NCBI GenBank assembly: GCA_937995655.1
Contig: CALKJI010000010.1
Span: 62,001 to 126,000, forward strand
Origin: an uncultured Pseudothermotoga sp.
Lineage (GTDB): Bacteria; Thermotogota; Thermotogae; Thermotogales; DSM-5069
Direction: 5' to 3'
DNA length: 64,000 bases
Part shown: one piece after another, positions 28,694-37,245 of the stretch
Layout: every line of letters begins with the position of its first letter
Numbering within the stretch: position 1 is the stretch's first letter
Notes under the pieces: model-generated
Seen by the model: only the letters and a program-made list of their open reading frames with translations
What the model was told of the DNA's origin: nothing
The model's database searches: none
Position numbers and translations under genes: made by a program

Positions 28694-30168
28694 GTGAAAA
28701 AATTTCTAAAGAACCTAGGGATCATCTGTATTCCTGTATTGATTTTCATCTTAACACAATGTGCAAATCCTTACCAAGCAAAGTGGGCGGTAATGGCAGA
28801 AGATCAAACAAAACTGTAGGACGTGTAAGCTACGTAAAACTTACATTGACACAGGGTGGTATACCTGTTTCGAATGCCCAAATAGGCTTGATGTACAAAG
28901 AGAGTGGTCAATGGAAAACCTTCACAGATCCGCTCACCAAAAAAGAGATCTTTACCACAGATAAGAATGGAGTTGTCATGTTTTCTGTATTTTCAAAAAA
29001 AGAGACAGACTTGCAATTTCTTGCTTATTTGATCGATGATCAATCGATAAAAACACAGTTCAGGGTAAGTTTTAAAAAACCACAGTGGCTTTTCACGATC
29101 TGGATTTGTGCCGACAACAATTTAGAAGGATTCGGGTTCTTGGATAAGGAAGAAATGAAAAATGTGAACAACAATGTCTCTGTCTTTTTAGTTTGCGATG
29201 TTATATCAGAGCAAGATAGCCTTTATGTAATGGATGAACTTGGAGAGTGGATCGAAATTATGGTTTTTCAGCAAGATTTAGATTCATGCAATAGCTCGTT
29301 ATTACTTGAAGTTTTGAAAGTCCTATTTGGTCCGTGTGAAGCAAACAATTATTCATTGATCCTTTGGGACCATGGAGGAGCGTGGATTGATGATTCAATA
29401 TACACATGCCAAATTACGCCTCATTACATAGCTATTGATGATACATCCAATCATGCTATTTCGACGAGAGATCTGCGTAAAGCCTTGGAAGATTTTTCGA
29501 CCCAAACGGGAAAGAAGATCAAACTTCTTGGAATGGATGCTTGCTTGATGGGATCTATAGAGGTTCTGTATGAGTTGAGAGGAGTCGTTGATTATGTGGT
29601 CGCATCAAGTTCTATTGTGCCAGGTAATGGGTGTAACTATGAGTTTTTTAAACAGATCTCTCCAACGGATGATGCAGTGAGTGTTGGTAAAAAGATTGTA
29701 GATACTTACAAAGATTATTACAAGACAAGCAGTGATTATAAGCAAAGGGGATTGACTTTTGCTGTTTATGATATGAGTAAGGTCCTACTCACAGCTCTTT
29801 GTATAGATGATCTAGCAAAAAGTTTGTATTTGAAGATGAACGACGACCTGAGAAATGTTATTAACAATTTTTATCCGCGTTTAGTTGAATACAGTAGTTC
29901 TTTGATTGATCTTAACGATTTTACAGAGTTTGTGAAATCGAATGTTAACGGTGAATATGTTAAATATTATGCACAACAGATTCAAATTGCCTTATCAGAG
30001 CTCATAGTTTACGAGTATTCTGAAAAGACAAATTATGAGATTCAAAATCCTGTGAGTATCTTCATGCCAGGCAAAAAGGATTTCATGTTAGAATATAGGG
30101 CAGACTATGAGACCTTATCATTCTCTGAACTTAGTTGGTTTGATTTTCTTGAAAGTTGGCTTAGATAA
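28694..30168 (+). CDS. clostripain-like C11 cysteine peptidase, signal peptide in another frame
   Basis: The catalytic part is intact: histidine in WDHGGAW, cysteine in GMDACLMG, and an Ig-like domain (VKLTLTQGGIPVSNAQIGL) before it. However, the N-terminus is split. From GTG 28694 one frame encodes a lipoprotein signal, MKKFLKNLGIICIPVL with lipobox LTQC, and stops at TAG 28817. The catalytic frame is the one starting TTG 28690 and its first 40 residues are not protein-like. Adding one A to the run at 28810-28813 joins them as DQTKTVGRVSYV. So it is a 1-base deletion, a sequencing error, or a real break of secretion. Confidence 0.78.
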
Positions 30169-30206
30169 CCTTAATCTTGCCTGATTTTCTTGGCTAAATT
30201 CCCTGT

Positions 30207-30232
30207 GGGGGTCCTCTGATCCCTATTTTTTA
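30207..30232 (+). terminator. terminator after the clostripain-like gene
   Basis: GGGGTC and GATCCC pair with one G-T wobble across a CTCT loop, followed by TATTTTTTAT. It lies about 40 bp after the stop. Confidence 0.65.
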
Positions 30233-30328
30233 TCGCATTTTTGAATGCCTCGAAAGGTATTTTTTATTCCATTGAGATTTCATCCAAAGTGCGTTTGATG
30301 ACAGAAATTATTGTAAAGTATTCTTTTG

Positions 30329-30357
30329 TTGACATATATACTAAAGTATACTATAAT
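30329..30357 (+). promoter_or_regulatory. dinB promoter with repeats between -35 and -10
   Basis: TTGACA (30329-30334) and TATAAT (30352-30357) are consensus hexamers 17 bp apart. The spacer holds the direct repeat TATACTA, twice at a 10-bp period, and the palindrome AGTATACT. This looks like an operator for a repressor, possibly for DNA damage control. Confidence 0.8.
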
Positions 30358-30374
30358 GTAATACGGTGTATCTC

Positions 30375-31472
30375 ATGGTGGCCCTTTTAGACATGGATTC
30401 TTTTTTTGCGATGATAGAGATTGTTAGGAATCCTTTTTTGAAGGATAAACCAGTGGCGATAATAGGTTGGGGAGAAAGAACGGCAATATCTTCCATGAAT
30501 TATGCTGCGAAAAGGTACGGCGTAAAGGTTGGGATGCCTCCACATATGGCAAAAAGTCTTTGCCCACAGATTGTTTTTGTGAAGGCAGACTTTGCAGAGT
30601 ATGAATCTATATCGCTGGGTATAGAAAATCTCCTTTGTGAGAGATTTCCTATATATATAAGATACAGTATAGATGAGTTTTTCATAGATCTAAATGTTCC
30701 AAGGTATTTAGAAAGATTGATCGAACTGAAAAAAGAGATAAAAAGGCAGTATAAACTCACTTGTTCGATAGGTATCTCGCCAAATCCTGTCCTCAGCAAA
30801 ATTGCTTGTGAGTTCTCTAAACCTGATGGTTTTTTAATAGTTGAGAAGGAAAAGATCTCAGAATTTCTTCAGGATCTTGATGTGTCTTCAATCCCAGGAA
30901 TTGGTAGAAAAACTCAAGAGTACTTGCGAAAAATAAAGATCAATAGGGTAAAAGAGCTTGTGGACTTTGCAAAGAGGAGTGTTTGCCCAAAAACGCTTGC
31001 TGAACTTGTAGAATCGATCTTTACTATCGACTTTGACAGAAAAGAATTTTTCAAGAAAAAACCACCAAAAAGTTTTGGACATATGAAGACCTTAGATGTG
31101 AATATAACAAGTCTCTCCCAGATAAAGGAAATAGGTTTCTACCTACTCTACAGGGCGTTTTTAAGAATGATAAGAGAAGGGTATAGGGCAAGAACGGTTT
31201 CTTTGATCTTGAGGTACCACAAATTCCAGACGATATCCCTTTCAAGGAGCTTAAAGGAGTGGTCGAGCAACTTTTTGAGGTTTGCCAAGGTCCTCGAGAT
31301 GCTCATTGAAAGTGCATTCAACTATGAACCGGTAAGAATGCTTGGTGTATCGTTGAGCAATCTGAAGCCCTTTTCCGTAGAGCAGCTTGAGCTGTTTTCT
31401 AATCATGAAAAACTTTTGAAAGCGATGAGCGTAAAAAATCTCGAGATCTCATCAAAGTTGTTTTTAACATAA
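30375..31472 (+). CDS. dinB: Y-family DNA polymerase IV
   Basis: A 365-residue translesion polymerase. The palm carries ALLDMDSFFA (first acidic residues) and YSIDEFFIDL (SxDE motif), followed by GISPNPVLSKIACEFSKPDG, the helix-hairpin-helix SIPGIGRKTQEYL, and a little-finger domain to the end. The ATG at 30375 lies 6 bp after GGTG; a GTG at 30366 overlaps this site. It has its own consensus promoter and no partner gene. It bypasses damaged bases at replication forks. Confidence 0.93.
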   Translation: MVALLDMDSFFAMIEIVRNPFLKDKPVAIIGWGERTAISSMNYAAKRYGVKVGMPPHMAKSLCPQIVFVKADFAEYESISLGIENLLCERFPIYIRYSIDEFFIDLNVPRYLERLIELKKEIKRQYKLTCSIGISPNPVLSKIACEFSKPDGFLIVEKEKISEFLQDLDVSSIPGIGRKTQEYLRKIKINRVKELVDFAKRSVCPKTLAELVESIFTIDFDRKEFFKKKPPKSFGHMKTLDVNITSLSQIKEIGFYLLYRAFLRMIREGYRARTVSLILRYHKFQTISLSRSLKEWSSNFLRFAKVLEMLIESAFNYEPVRMLGVSLSNLKPFSVEQLELFSNHEKLLKAMSVKNLEISSKLFLT

Positions 31473-31549
31473 AATATCTCAGGCAAAAAGAGTTTCTAAA
31501 AAGGCAACTTCCCTACTGATGAGATATTGAGGATTTAGAAAAACTGAAA

Positions 31550-31579
31550 GAGGATACTGGAAGTATACTCAGTATCCTC
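31550..31579 (-). terminator. terminator of the tRNA pair
   Basis: Read on the minus strand, GAGGATACTG and CAGTATCCTC form a perfect 10-bp stem with a 10-base loop, then TTTCAGTTTTTC. It lies 17 bp after the tRNA-fMet 3' end, so it should end the tRNA transcript. It has no T tract in the plus direction. Confidence 0.7.
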
Positions 31580-31596
31580 GAAAGCAGTTTACACAT

Positions 31597-31673
<77 letters not shown>

Positions 31674-31712
31674 ACGCATATATCTTCAAGAAATCATTTT
31701 TATATTTCAATC

Positions 31713-31800
31713 TGGTGCCGGGGATCGGACTCGAACCGACACGGAGGCTCCCTCCAGCGGATTTTAAGTCCGCAGCGTCTGCCTATTCCGCCACCCCGGC
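31713..31800 (-). tRNA. tRNA-Leu (TAA)
   Basis: An 88-nt class II tRNA with the long variable arm typical of leucine, acceptor GCCGGGG/CCCCGGC, anticodon loop CTTAAAA (anticodon TAA, reading UUA/UUG) and T loop GTTCGAGTC; CCA is encoded. It is first in the tRNA pair. Confidence 0.96.
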
Positions 31801-31811
31801 GACCAAGAATC

Positions 31812-31840
31812 AGTTTACCACTAACTGAGCTTGTTGTCAA
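31812..31840 (-). promoter_or_regulatory. promoter of the tRNA-Leu/tRNA-fMet transcript
   Basis: On the minus strand, TTGACA and TAAACT are 17 bp apart, with the tRNA-Leu 5' end 11 bp downstream of the -10 hexamer. It starts just after the end of nrdJ. Confidence 0.75.
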
Positions 31841-31861
31841 GTTTTGCGATCAAGATCATTC

Positions 31862-34384
31862 TTAGCTACATCTTGACCAGCCGCATATTTTACAACTTAT
31901 GCATCCCTCTTGCATTATCAAAGAGTTCTTTGAAAGACAAGATGGACAATATGTGTTTCCATCGATGTCTACATAATAGCCTTGTTTCCATTCGAGGCTG
32001 TTGGCGACAACGAACTTCTCTATTTCTTCTGGAGTCTTTGCCGTCCCATCGATTCTAAGAACTTCGCTCTGTACCACCTCTTTCTGACCCCAAAGTTCAA
32101 TGAAATCGTCGATAGCCTTTTTAATTTCGCTGCCCACATTTCTGACGTAATCACCTTTCACCTTCACAAGTTGCTCGATTATTTCATCCACAGAAACACC
32201 AGCTCGCAGCGCCGTTGAAGACAGCCTTCCTATTGCTTCGGCAGTTTCGGTACCATTGGATAGGAATATTTCTATCGCTTCACCATTGTCATCGAAGGAG
32301 ACCGTTATATAAGTCGTTCCCGAAGAAGTCTTGTATTTTCTTGTAACACTGCGGAGAGTTTCTTTTCTGGGTTTTGCTCTCAGCCTATGTTTTTCATCGA
32401 GTATGAAAAATTGGACCTTGGGGGCGTCTTTTGTCTTTGCAGACTTTGTTGATGTCAATACCTGCGTTTGCAATGAACCGTCTCTGTAAATCGTGAGACC
32501 CCTGATCTTGTGCTTGAGTGCTTCAATATAGATTTCGAGCACATCATCTACCGTTGCGCTGTTGGGCATATTTATGGTCTTTGAAATATTGTTGTCCACA
32601 TAACACTGAAAGGCTTCCTGCATCAAAAGGTGATCGATTGGTTTTATATCGTGTGACACAACAAATATTCTTTTGAGTTTGTCATCAACATCGAGGTGTT
32701 TCATGGTACCATCATCAACCAGTTTGTCTTTTATCTTTTCAAGCAGTTGTGAAGGAATCTTCTTCTTGAGGATTTCATTCACATAGAATAAAGCTTCTCT
32801 CTCGTTACTACTTTGTTTGTTGACATACCGCACATAAGCCAATAAAAAGTTGGGTTCAAGCCCAGAAGAGGTATCAGCAATATTGGAGATGGAGCCAGTT
32901 GGTGCTATTGCAAGTACAGCAACGTTTCTTTTGTATTTTCTTGCTTGTGTTTTGAAGTGTTCGACTATGGCATGATCATAATCACTTTCGTCCATGGAGA
33001 ATGGTATAAAGCCTTCCTGAGAAAAGTATCTACTTTTTTCGAACAGTGGGAAATTGCCTTTCTGCTCACCAAGTCTTGAAGATTCTTCATGTGCATTTAT
33101 CGACATGAATGCCATTATGTTCTTAGCCAACTTTCTTGCTTCTTGGGAATCGTACGGTATCTCCATCTTGTAAAGGAGATCTGCAAAACCCATGATTCCA
33201 AGACCAAGTCTCCTGGAGTCTTTTACGGCCTTGGTGATTTTCTCTATGGGAAATACGTTGACATCTATTACGTTGTCCAAAAATCTAACAGAGATCCTCA
33301 CGGTTTGGGCAAGTGCATCCCAATCGAAGTTCCCTGAATCATCGCAAAGTTTGACCAGATCTATAGAACCAAGATTACAGGCCTCATATGCACCAAGTCC
33401 TATTTCGCCGCATGGATTTGTCGAGATTATTTCTCTCTCAGGATAGAGCGCGTAATATCTATTCATTTCTCCTAAGAAAACCATGCCCGGATCGCCTGTC
33501 TCCCATGCGTTCTGTGCCATTTTTTGTAAAATCTCCCTAAGTTTCACTTCCTTCTGCACGTGCCACTTTGGATGATTCAATCTTATTGTTCCGTTGCTTT
33601 CGTAAATTCTCAACAGTTCCTCGCGTCTCATTGTTATTCCAACAGATATATTGAAAAACCTCAGAACCTTTTCCCCATCATTCCCTCTCTTTGCACTTAT
33701 GAAATCCAATATGTCAGGATGATCAATGTTTAGTATCCCCATCAGAGCACCACGCCGCCTGTAACCTTGTTCCACGACAGATACCGCCGAATTGAAAACG
33801 TGCATGAAACTTATAGGTCCAGATGCCTTACCGTGTGTACCGGCGACAAAACTTCCGTTCGGTCTAAGGGAACTGAAATTGCTACCTATCCCTCCGCCAG
33901 CCTTTGTTATCAATGCATACTCTTTTACCGCGGTGAAGATGCCATCGATGCTGTCTTCGACTGGTACCACGAAACATGCAGATAACATGTGCAGGTGATT
34001 TCTCGAATTGAGAATATTCTCATAGTCTTCGAGTGTCATCTGTTCAATCGGTTTGTACAAGAGCTTGTAATCTGCACCCATTCCAGCGTTAAAGAGCGTG
34101 GGACTATTTGGAATAAAGATCCTGCTCTCCAGCAGATCGAAGAATTTTTCTTCGAGATCTTTCACAAACTCAAGTTTCTTGTTGGCAGACAATTCTTCCA
34201 GTTGCGGGTTGTTTATCAACTCGGCAGCTGCTACAACCCTCGATACACGGCGCGCAACGTCGCTCCAAGAATTTTCTAACAATTCTCCCTCAGCTGTTTT
34301 GATGAAATACCTTTCTTTGAGTATCTTCATCGCATTTTCAGAGGGAGTTATTCCTTTGTACTTTTTGATAAGATCTGAATACAT
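31862..34384 (-). CDS. nrdJ: adenosylcobalamin-dependent (class II) ribonucleotide reductase
   Basis: An 840-residue class II reductase like the well-known Thermotoga enzyme. Visible blocks include IPNSPTLFNAGMGADYKLL, LHMLSACFVVPVEDS (first active cysteine), GGGIGSNFSSLRP, INTNPCGEIG-type region STNPCGEIGLGAYEACNLG (radical cysteine), and APTGSISNIADTSSGLEPNF. The C-terminal tail has YCPSC, GCISCKICG and a final CS, used for re-reduction or metal binding. It makes dNTPs from ribonucleotides with B12 and works with or without oxygen. ATG 34384 is preferred over TTG 34393, as AGGGGG lies 10 bp upstream of the ATG. It has its own promoter with NrdR-like boxes. Confidence 0.96.
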   Translation of the reverse strand: MYSDLIKKYKGITPSENAMKILKERYFIKTAEGELLENSWSDVARRVSRVVAAAELINNPQLEELSANKKLEFVKDLEEKFFDLLESRIFIPNSPTLFNAGMGADYKLLYKPIEQMTLEDYENILNSRNHLHMLSACFVVPVEDSIDGIFTAVKEYALITKAGGGIGSNFSSLRPNGSFVAGTHGKASGPISFMHVFNSAVSVVEQGYRRRGALMGILNIDHPDILDFISAKRGNDGEKVLRFFNISVGITMRREELLRIYESNGTIRLNHPKWHVQKEVKLREILQKMAQNAWETGDPGMVFLGEMNRYYALYPEREIISTNPCGEIGLGAYEACNLGSIDLVKLCDDSGNFDWDALAQTVRISVRFLDNVIDVNVFPIEKITKAVKDSRRLGLGIMGFADLLYKMEIPYDSQEARKLAKNIMAFMSINAHEESSRLGEQKGNFPLFEKSRYFSQEGFIPFSMDESDYDHAIVEHFKTQARKYKRNVAVLAIAPTGSISNIADTSSGLEPNFLLAYVRYVNKQSSNEREALFYVNEILKKKIPSQLLEKIKDKLVDDGTMKHLDVDDKLKRIFVVSHDIKPIDHLLMQEAFQCYVDNNISKTINMPNSATVDDVLEIYIEALKHKIRGLTIYRDGSLQTQVLTSTKSAKTKDAPKVQFFILDEKHRLRAKPRKETLRSVTRKYKTSSGTTYITVSFDDNGEAIEIFLSNGTETAEAIGRLSSTALRAGVSVDEIIEQLVKVKGDYVRNVGSEIKKAIDDFIELWGQKEVVQSEVLRIDGTAKTPEEIEKFVVANSLEWKQGYYVDIDGNTYCPSCLSKNSLIMQEGCISCKICGWSRCS

Positions 34385-34393
34385 AAAAATCAA

Positions 34394-34409
34394 ACCCCCT
34401 TCTGGGGGT
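34394..34409 (-). promoter_or_regulatory. hairpin over the nrdJ ribosome binding site
   Basis: In the nrdJ-sense RNA, ACCCCC and GGGGGU pair around AGAA; the right arm is the AGGGGG ribosome binding site. A U-rich stretch follows, so the hairpin could also act as a terminator for rex. The predicted nrdJ start site (about 34403-34405) lies at the edge of the left arm, so RNA from the nrdJ promoter would lack that arm. Confidence 0.5.
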
Positions 34410-34410
34410 A

Positions 34411-34439
34411 ATTATACTATATATTGTATTTCAATGCAA
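34411..34439 (-). promoter_or_regulatory. nrdJ promoter
   Basis: On the minus strand, TTGCAT and TATAAT lie 17 bp apart. The -10 hexamer overlaps the first NrdR-like box, and the second box lies directly upstream of the -35. It stands in the 62-bp gap after rex, so nrdJ can be transcribed independently of rex. Confidence 0.75.
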
Positions 34440-34459
34440 TATGGTACTATACATTGTGT
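34414..34459. promoter_or_regulatory. pair of NrdR-like boxes at nrdJ
   Basis: The boxes ATACTATATATTGTAT (34414-34429) and GTACTATACATTGTGT (34444-34459) resemble the NrdR consensus ACACWATATATWGTGT with 2 and 3 mismatches. Their starts are 30 bp apart, about three helical turns, as in known NrdR operators. The second box overlaps the rex stop codon. Confidence 0.75.
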
Positions 34460-35076
34460 GTCTGTGAAACAACAGAGTGGACAAGTGTTTTGAAAAAAAC
34501 GGTTATGTCCACGTACTCAACAGGTATGTTACAGTCCAAAGTGATAGGTGCAAAGCATATTATACCTCTAATTCCTGCTTTTTCCAAACGCTCCGCAACA
34601 GACTGGGCAGCCTCTGCTGGCGTTGCAATAACGGCGATTTCTGCCTGATTGTGAACGATGAACGATTCTAACGAGTTTATGTCAGATACTACAAGATTGT
34701 TAGTTATCTGTTTTCCTATCTTTCTTTTGTCCGTATCGAAAACGCCGATGACTTGAAAGTTGTGTTTTTCCATATGCTTGAATCTTGCTATGGCTTGTCC
34801 TATGTTTCCTGCTCCGATTATCACGACCCTCCAGCTTTTGTGAATTCCCAGTATCTTTCGTATTTCGCTCAACAGTTTTTGAATATTATATCCTATACCG
34901 CGTCGGCCAAAGCTCCCAAAATAAGAAAGGTCTTTTCTCACTTGAGAGTCTTTGATGTGCACCATCTGAGCAAGCAATTTAGATGAGATATTCTCTTCTC
35001 CTTGTTGTTCTAACCTCTCAAGGCATCTGTAATAGATCGCCAATCTTCTTATGGTAGGTTTTGGTATTTTTCTCAT
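34447..35076 (-). CDS. rex: redox-sensing transcriptional repressor Rex
   Basis: A 209-residue Rex. The N-terminal winged helix (about 1-75) has PKPTIRRLAIYYRCLE and DSQVRKDLSYFGSFG; the C-terminal Rossmann domain has IIGAGNIGQAIARF, which binds NADH/NAD+. Rex leaves DNA when NADH is high and controls fermentation, hydrogenase and electron transfer genes. AAGGGGG precedes the ATG. Only half-sites (such as TTGTGA) of a Rex operator are visible upstream. It lies between an alcohol dehydrogenase and nrdJ, both in its direction. Confidence 0.95.
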   Translation of the reverse strand: MRKIPKPTIRRLAIYYRCLERLEQQGEENISSKLLAQMVHIKDSQVRKDLSYFGSFGRRGIGYNIQKLLSEIRKILGIHKSWRVVIIGAGNIGQAIARFKHMEKHNFQVIGVFDTDKRKIGKQITNNLVVSDINSLESFIVHNQAEIAVIATPAEAAQSVAERLEKAGIRGIICFAPITLDCNIPVEYVDITVFFKTLVHSVVSQTHNV

Positions 35077-35184
35077 GAAAAAACCCCCTTAGTTCTATTT
35101 TTCACAAATTTATTCTACCATGATGAGATTAAATCTAGATTGTTAATTAAATGAAAGCCGATGAGGGGAACTTTTTCTGTCAAT

Positions 35185-36141
35185 TCACAGATCTCTGCCA
35201 ATATCCAAAATTATTTTGAGGGAGCCTTTGCACGCCATGTTAAAAGCTTCTCGATAATCAGAAAGTTCAAAAGTACCATAAATCAGATCGCGAACTTCAA
35301 GACCGTCTTCCAACGCCGAAATTGCCTTTGGGAAGGGACCACATCTTGAACCGATGATTTTGATTTCGTTCACGGCTATCAAGCTCAGATCCAACTGGAT
35401 CTTCTCTGCTATTGTTGTTTTTAGGAAAACCGTACCTTCTGGTTTTACGAGAAAAAGTGCTTGCTCTATGCCAGATTTTCTACCAGTTGCATCGATAACA
35501 ACATCAAAGTACCTGTCGTATTTTGCAAGATTGCTTGAGAGTTCCGTAGATGTCCAGTTACGAGCTAGTGATAGTTTCTCTTCATGCTTCCCGAAAAGTA
35601 GATGATCGATTCGTGAAAAACTGAGAACTTTAGAGACAAGTAAGCCAAGTTTGCCATCTCCAAGGACGGCTATTCTTTGTGAGCTTGAAATATCTATCTG
35701 CTCCAAGATCCTAAAGGCGGCAGCCAGTGGTTCGATGAAGACCGCCCTTTGGTTTTCTATTTTTTCAGGTACAATATGAAGATTTTTCACAGGTAATATT
35801 GCATACTCAGCAAAGACCCCATCGTAGTTCTTTATTCCAACCACTCTCATATTTCGGCAATGACGATCGAGACCTTGGATACAAAGGTCACATTGACCAC
35901 AGGGAATGTTTATCTCTCCTGCAACCCTTTTACCAACAAGGTTTTCAGGTCCTTGTTCGACAGTTCCAACAAACTCATGACCAAGAACTCCCGTAAAATT
36001 CATATATCCATTCAGCACTTCGAGATCGGTATTGCATATGCCTGCAAGAACAACTTTTACAAGTGCGTGACCTTCTTTGAATTTTGGCTTTTCAACATTC
36101 AACAATTTGAGCTCTTTCCCATCGAATACTAAAGCCTTCAT
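35185..36141 (-). CDS. zinc-dependent alcohol/polyol dehydrogenase (MDR family)
   Basis: A 318-residue medium-chain dehydrogenase. Catalytic zinc ligands lie in AGICNTDLE and GVLGHEFVG, structural zinc cysteines in CGQCDLCIQGLDRHC, and a cofactor-binding turn in VLGDGKLGLL. It should oxidise an alcohol, polyol or sugar with NAD(P). It overlaps the PfkB kinase gene by 4 bp, so the two act in one pathway, probably catabolism of a sugar or polyol. Length is a little below the usual 340. Substrate unknown. Confidence 0.88.
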   Translation of the reverse strand: MKALVFDGKELKLLNVEKPKFKEGHALVKVVLAGICNTDLEVLNGYMNFTGVLGHEFVGTVEQGPENLVGKRVAGEINIPCGQCDLCIQGLDRHCRNMRVVGIKNYDGVFAEYAILPVKNLHIVPEKIENQRAVFIEPLAAAFRILEQIDISSSQRIAVLGDGKLGLLVSKVLSFSRIDHLLFGKHEEKLSLARNWTSTELSSNLAKYDRYFDVVIDATGRKSGIEQALFLVKPEGTVFLKTTIAEKIQLDLSLIAVNEIKIIGSRCGPFPKAISALEDGLEVRDLIYGTFELSDYREAFNMACKGSLKIILDIGRDL

Positions 36142-36917
36142 CTTTTATCACCAAGATTCTGCATCTTACTGAAAGCACCCTTGATTGATTGAGCAGCAAA
36201 CTGAGCTTTCTGCACGGCGTTTTTTAAGGCTTGTAATCTATCTGCTCCATTGAGCAAAGACCAGATCAGAACAACATCAAAAACATCGCCACTACCTATC
36301 TTGTATTGGTACTCTATGCCATCCCCTTCCACTGAAACATCTCCCCATCTTGCACCTTTGTGCCCGAGTTTTACCACATCACATATGATCTTTTCGGCTT
36401 CTTGAGCGTTGCCGATCACCAAAAGGTCTCTTGCCATCCCTTTCACATCTTTGTTCAGATTTGCAATTGGCCCGACATCGAGAAATATTTTCTTCCCCTT
36501 CGAGAGGTCAATAACCTTGTAGATACTCTCTTTTGGCACTTCGGTGTTGATCACTACACAATCACAGTGCTTTATATGTTCCTCGTCAATTTGAACCGGT
36601 AATTTGTTCACACCTCTGTTCACTGCCACAGGTCTTTCATTCAAAGCTATGTGAAAACCAGTGTCACCTGATCTCTGTCTAATATATTGCGTGTCAAAAT
36701 CATATTTCCTAAGCTCTGTCATGATCAGATTTGCTTTATAGTCGTTCCCGATGTTGGAAAAGAATGAAACGTCAAAACCCATTTTTCTCAAGCCGAAGGC
36801 AAGATTCAAACCGGAGCCTCCGCACATCTCCAATATTTCTGCACTATGAGCTTGTTGGCCATAGATGAAGACATCCCAGAAGATTCCGCCGATGACTGCG
36901 ATTTTTATATAGATCAC
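36138..36917 (-). CDS. PfkB family sugar kinase
   Basis: The 259-residue protein begins IKIAVIGGIFWDVFI and has the PfkB signature GGSGLNLAFGLRKMG and the C-terminal GSGDVFDVVLIW with the catalytic aspartate, where most members read GAGD. It is short for the family (about 300), missing part of the lid. Start: the GTG at 36917 lies inside GGGTGAT and has no site of its own; an in-frame ATA at 36908 sits 5 bp after this site and would give the family-typical start at KIAVIGG. It is coupled to the dehydrogenase by a 4-bp overlap. Confidence 0.85.
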   Translation of the reverse strand: MIYIKIAVIGGIFWDVFIYGQQAHSAEILEMCGGSGLNLAFGLRKMGFDVSFFSNIGNDYKANLIMTELRKYDFDTQYIRQRSGDTGFHIALNERPVAVNRGVNKLPVQIDEEHIKHCDCVVINTEVPKESIYKVIDLSKGKKIFLDVGPIANLNKDVKGMARDLLVIGNAQEAEKIICDVVKLGHKGARWGDVSVEGDGIEYQYKIGSGDVFDVVLIWSLLNGADRLQALKNAVQKAQFAAQSIKGAFSKMQNLGDKR

Positions 36918-36950
36918 CCATAGAAAGTATAATAGAAACGAGGTGAGAAA

Positions 36951-37244
36951 ATGAAGATCAGATTTGGAAACATTGCAGATGCAATGGTAGGTGTTAAGGA
37001 GTTAGAAGTACAAGAGCATGATTTGAAAAGGATCTTCGAGCTCGTTTCTCAAATGCTGAAGAAACGTGTTGAACTTGTCGTGGACGAAAAGGAAGAGAGT
37101 GTATATCTGCTCACTGAAAGGGATGGCAAGCTTGTGAGAAATTGGGTAGTTGCACTGTGTGACGGTGTAAATATACTCGACTGTGATCTGAGTCATCTTA
37201 GGGGTTCACAAATAACGATTTTTGTCCCAGTGAGTGGTGGATAA
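36951..37244 (+). CDS. MoaD/ThiS-like ubiquitin-fold sulfur carrier
   Basis: A 97-residue protein beginning MKIRFGNIADAM and ending QITIFVPVSGG. The VPVSGG end, with two glycines directly before the stop, is the MoaD/ThiS-type tail which an E1-like enzyme adenylates and converts to a thiocarboxylate. The remaining chain is beta-grasp-like by length and strand pattern. GAGGTGAG precedes the ATG. One base downstream starts a ThiF/MoeB-like gene, its likely partner. No molybdopterin, thiamine or tRNA thiolation genes adjoin, so the sulfur acceptor is unknown. Confidence 0.78.
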   Translation: MKIRFGNIADAMVGVKELEVQEHDLKRIFELVSQMLKKRVELVVDEKEESVYLLTERDGKLVRNWVVALCDGVNILDCDLSHLRGSQITIFVPVSGG

Positions 37245-37245
37245 G

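Noticed and set aside
28800-28820. Programmed -1 frameshift in the clostripain-like gene
   Set aside because: The zero frame codons CAA ACA AAA CTG contain no X XXY YYZ heptamer, and the A run is too short for normal transcriptional slippage.
35077-35184. Rex operator upstream of rex
   Set aside because: Only half-sites (TTGTGA and TTAACAA) occur, not arranged as a palindrome.
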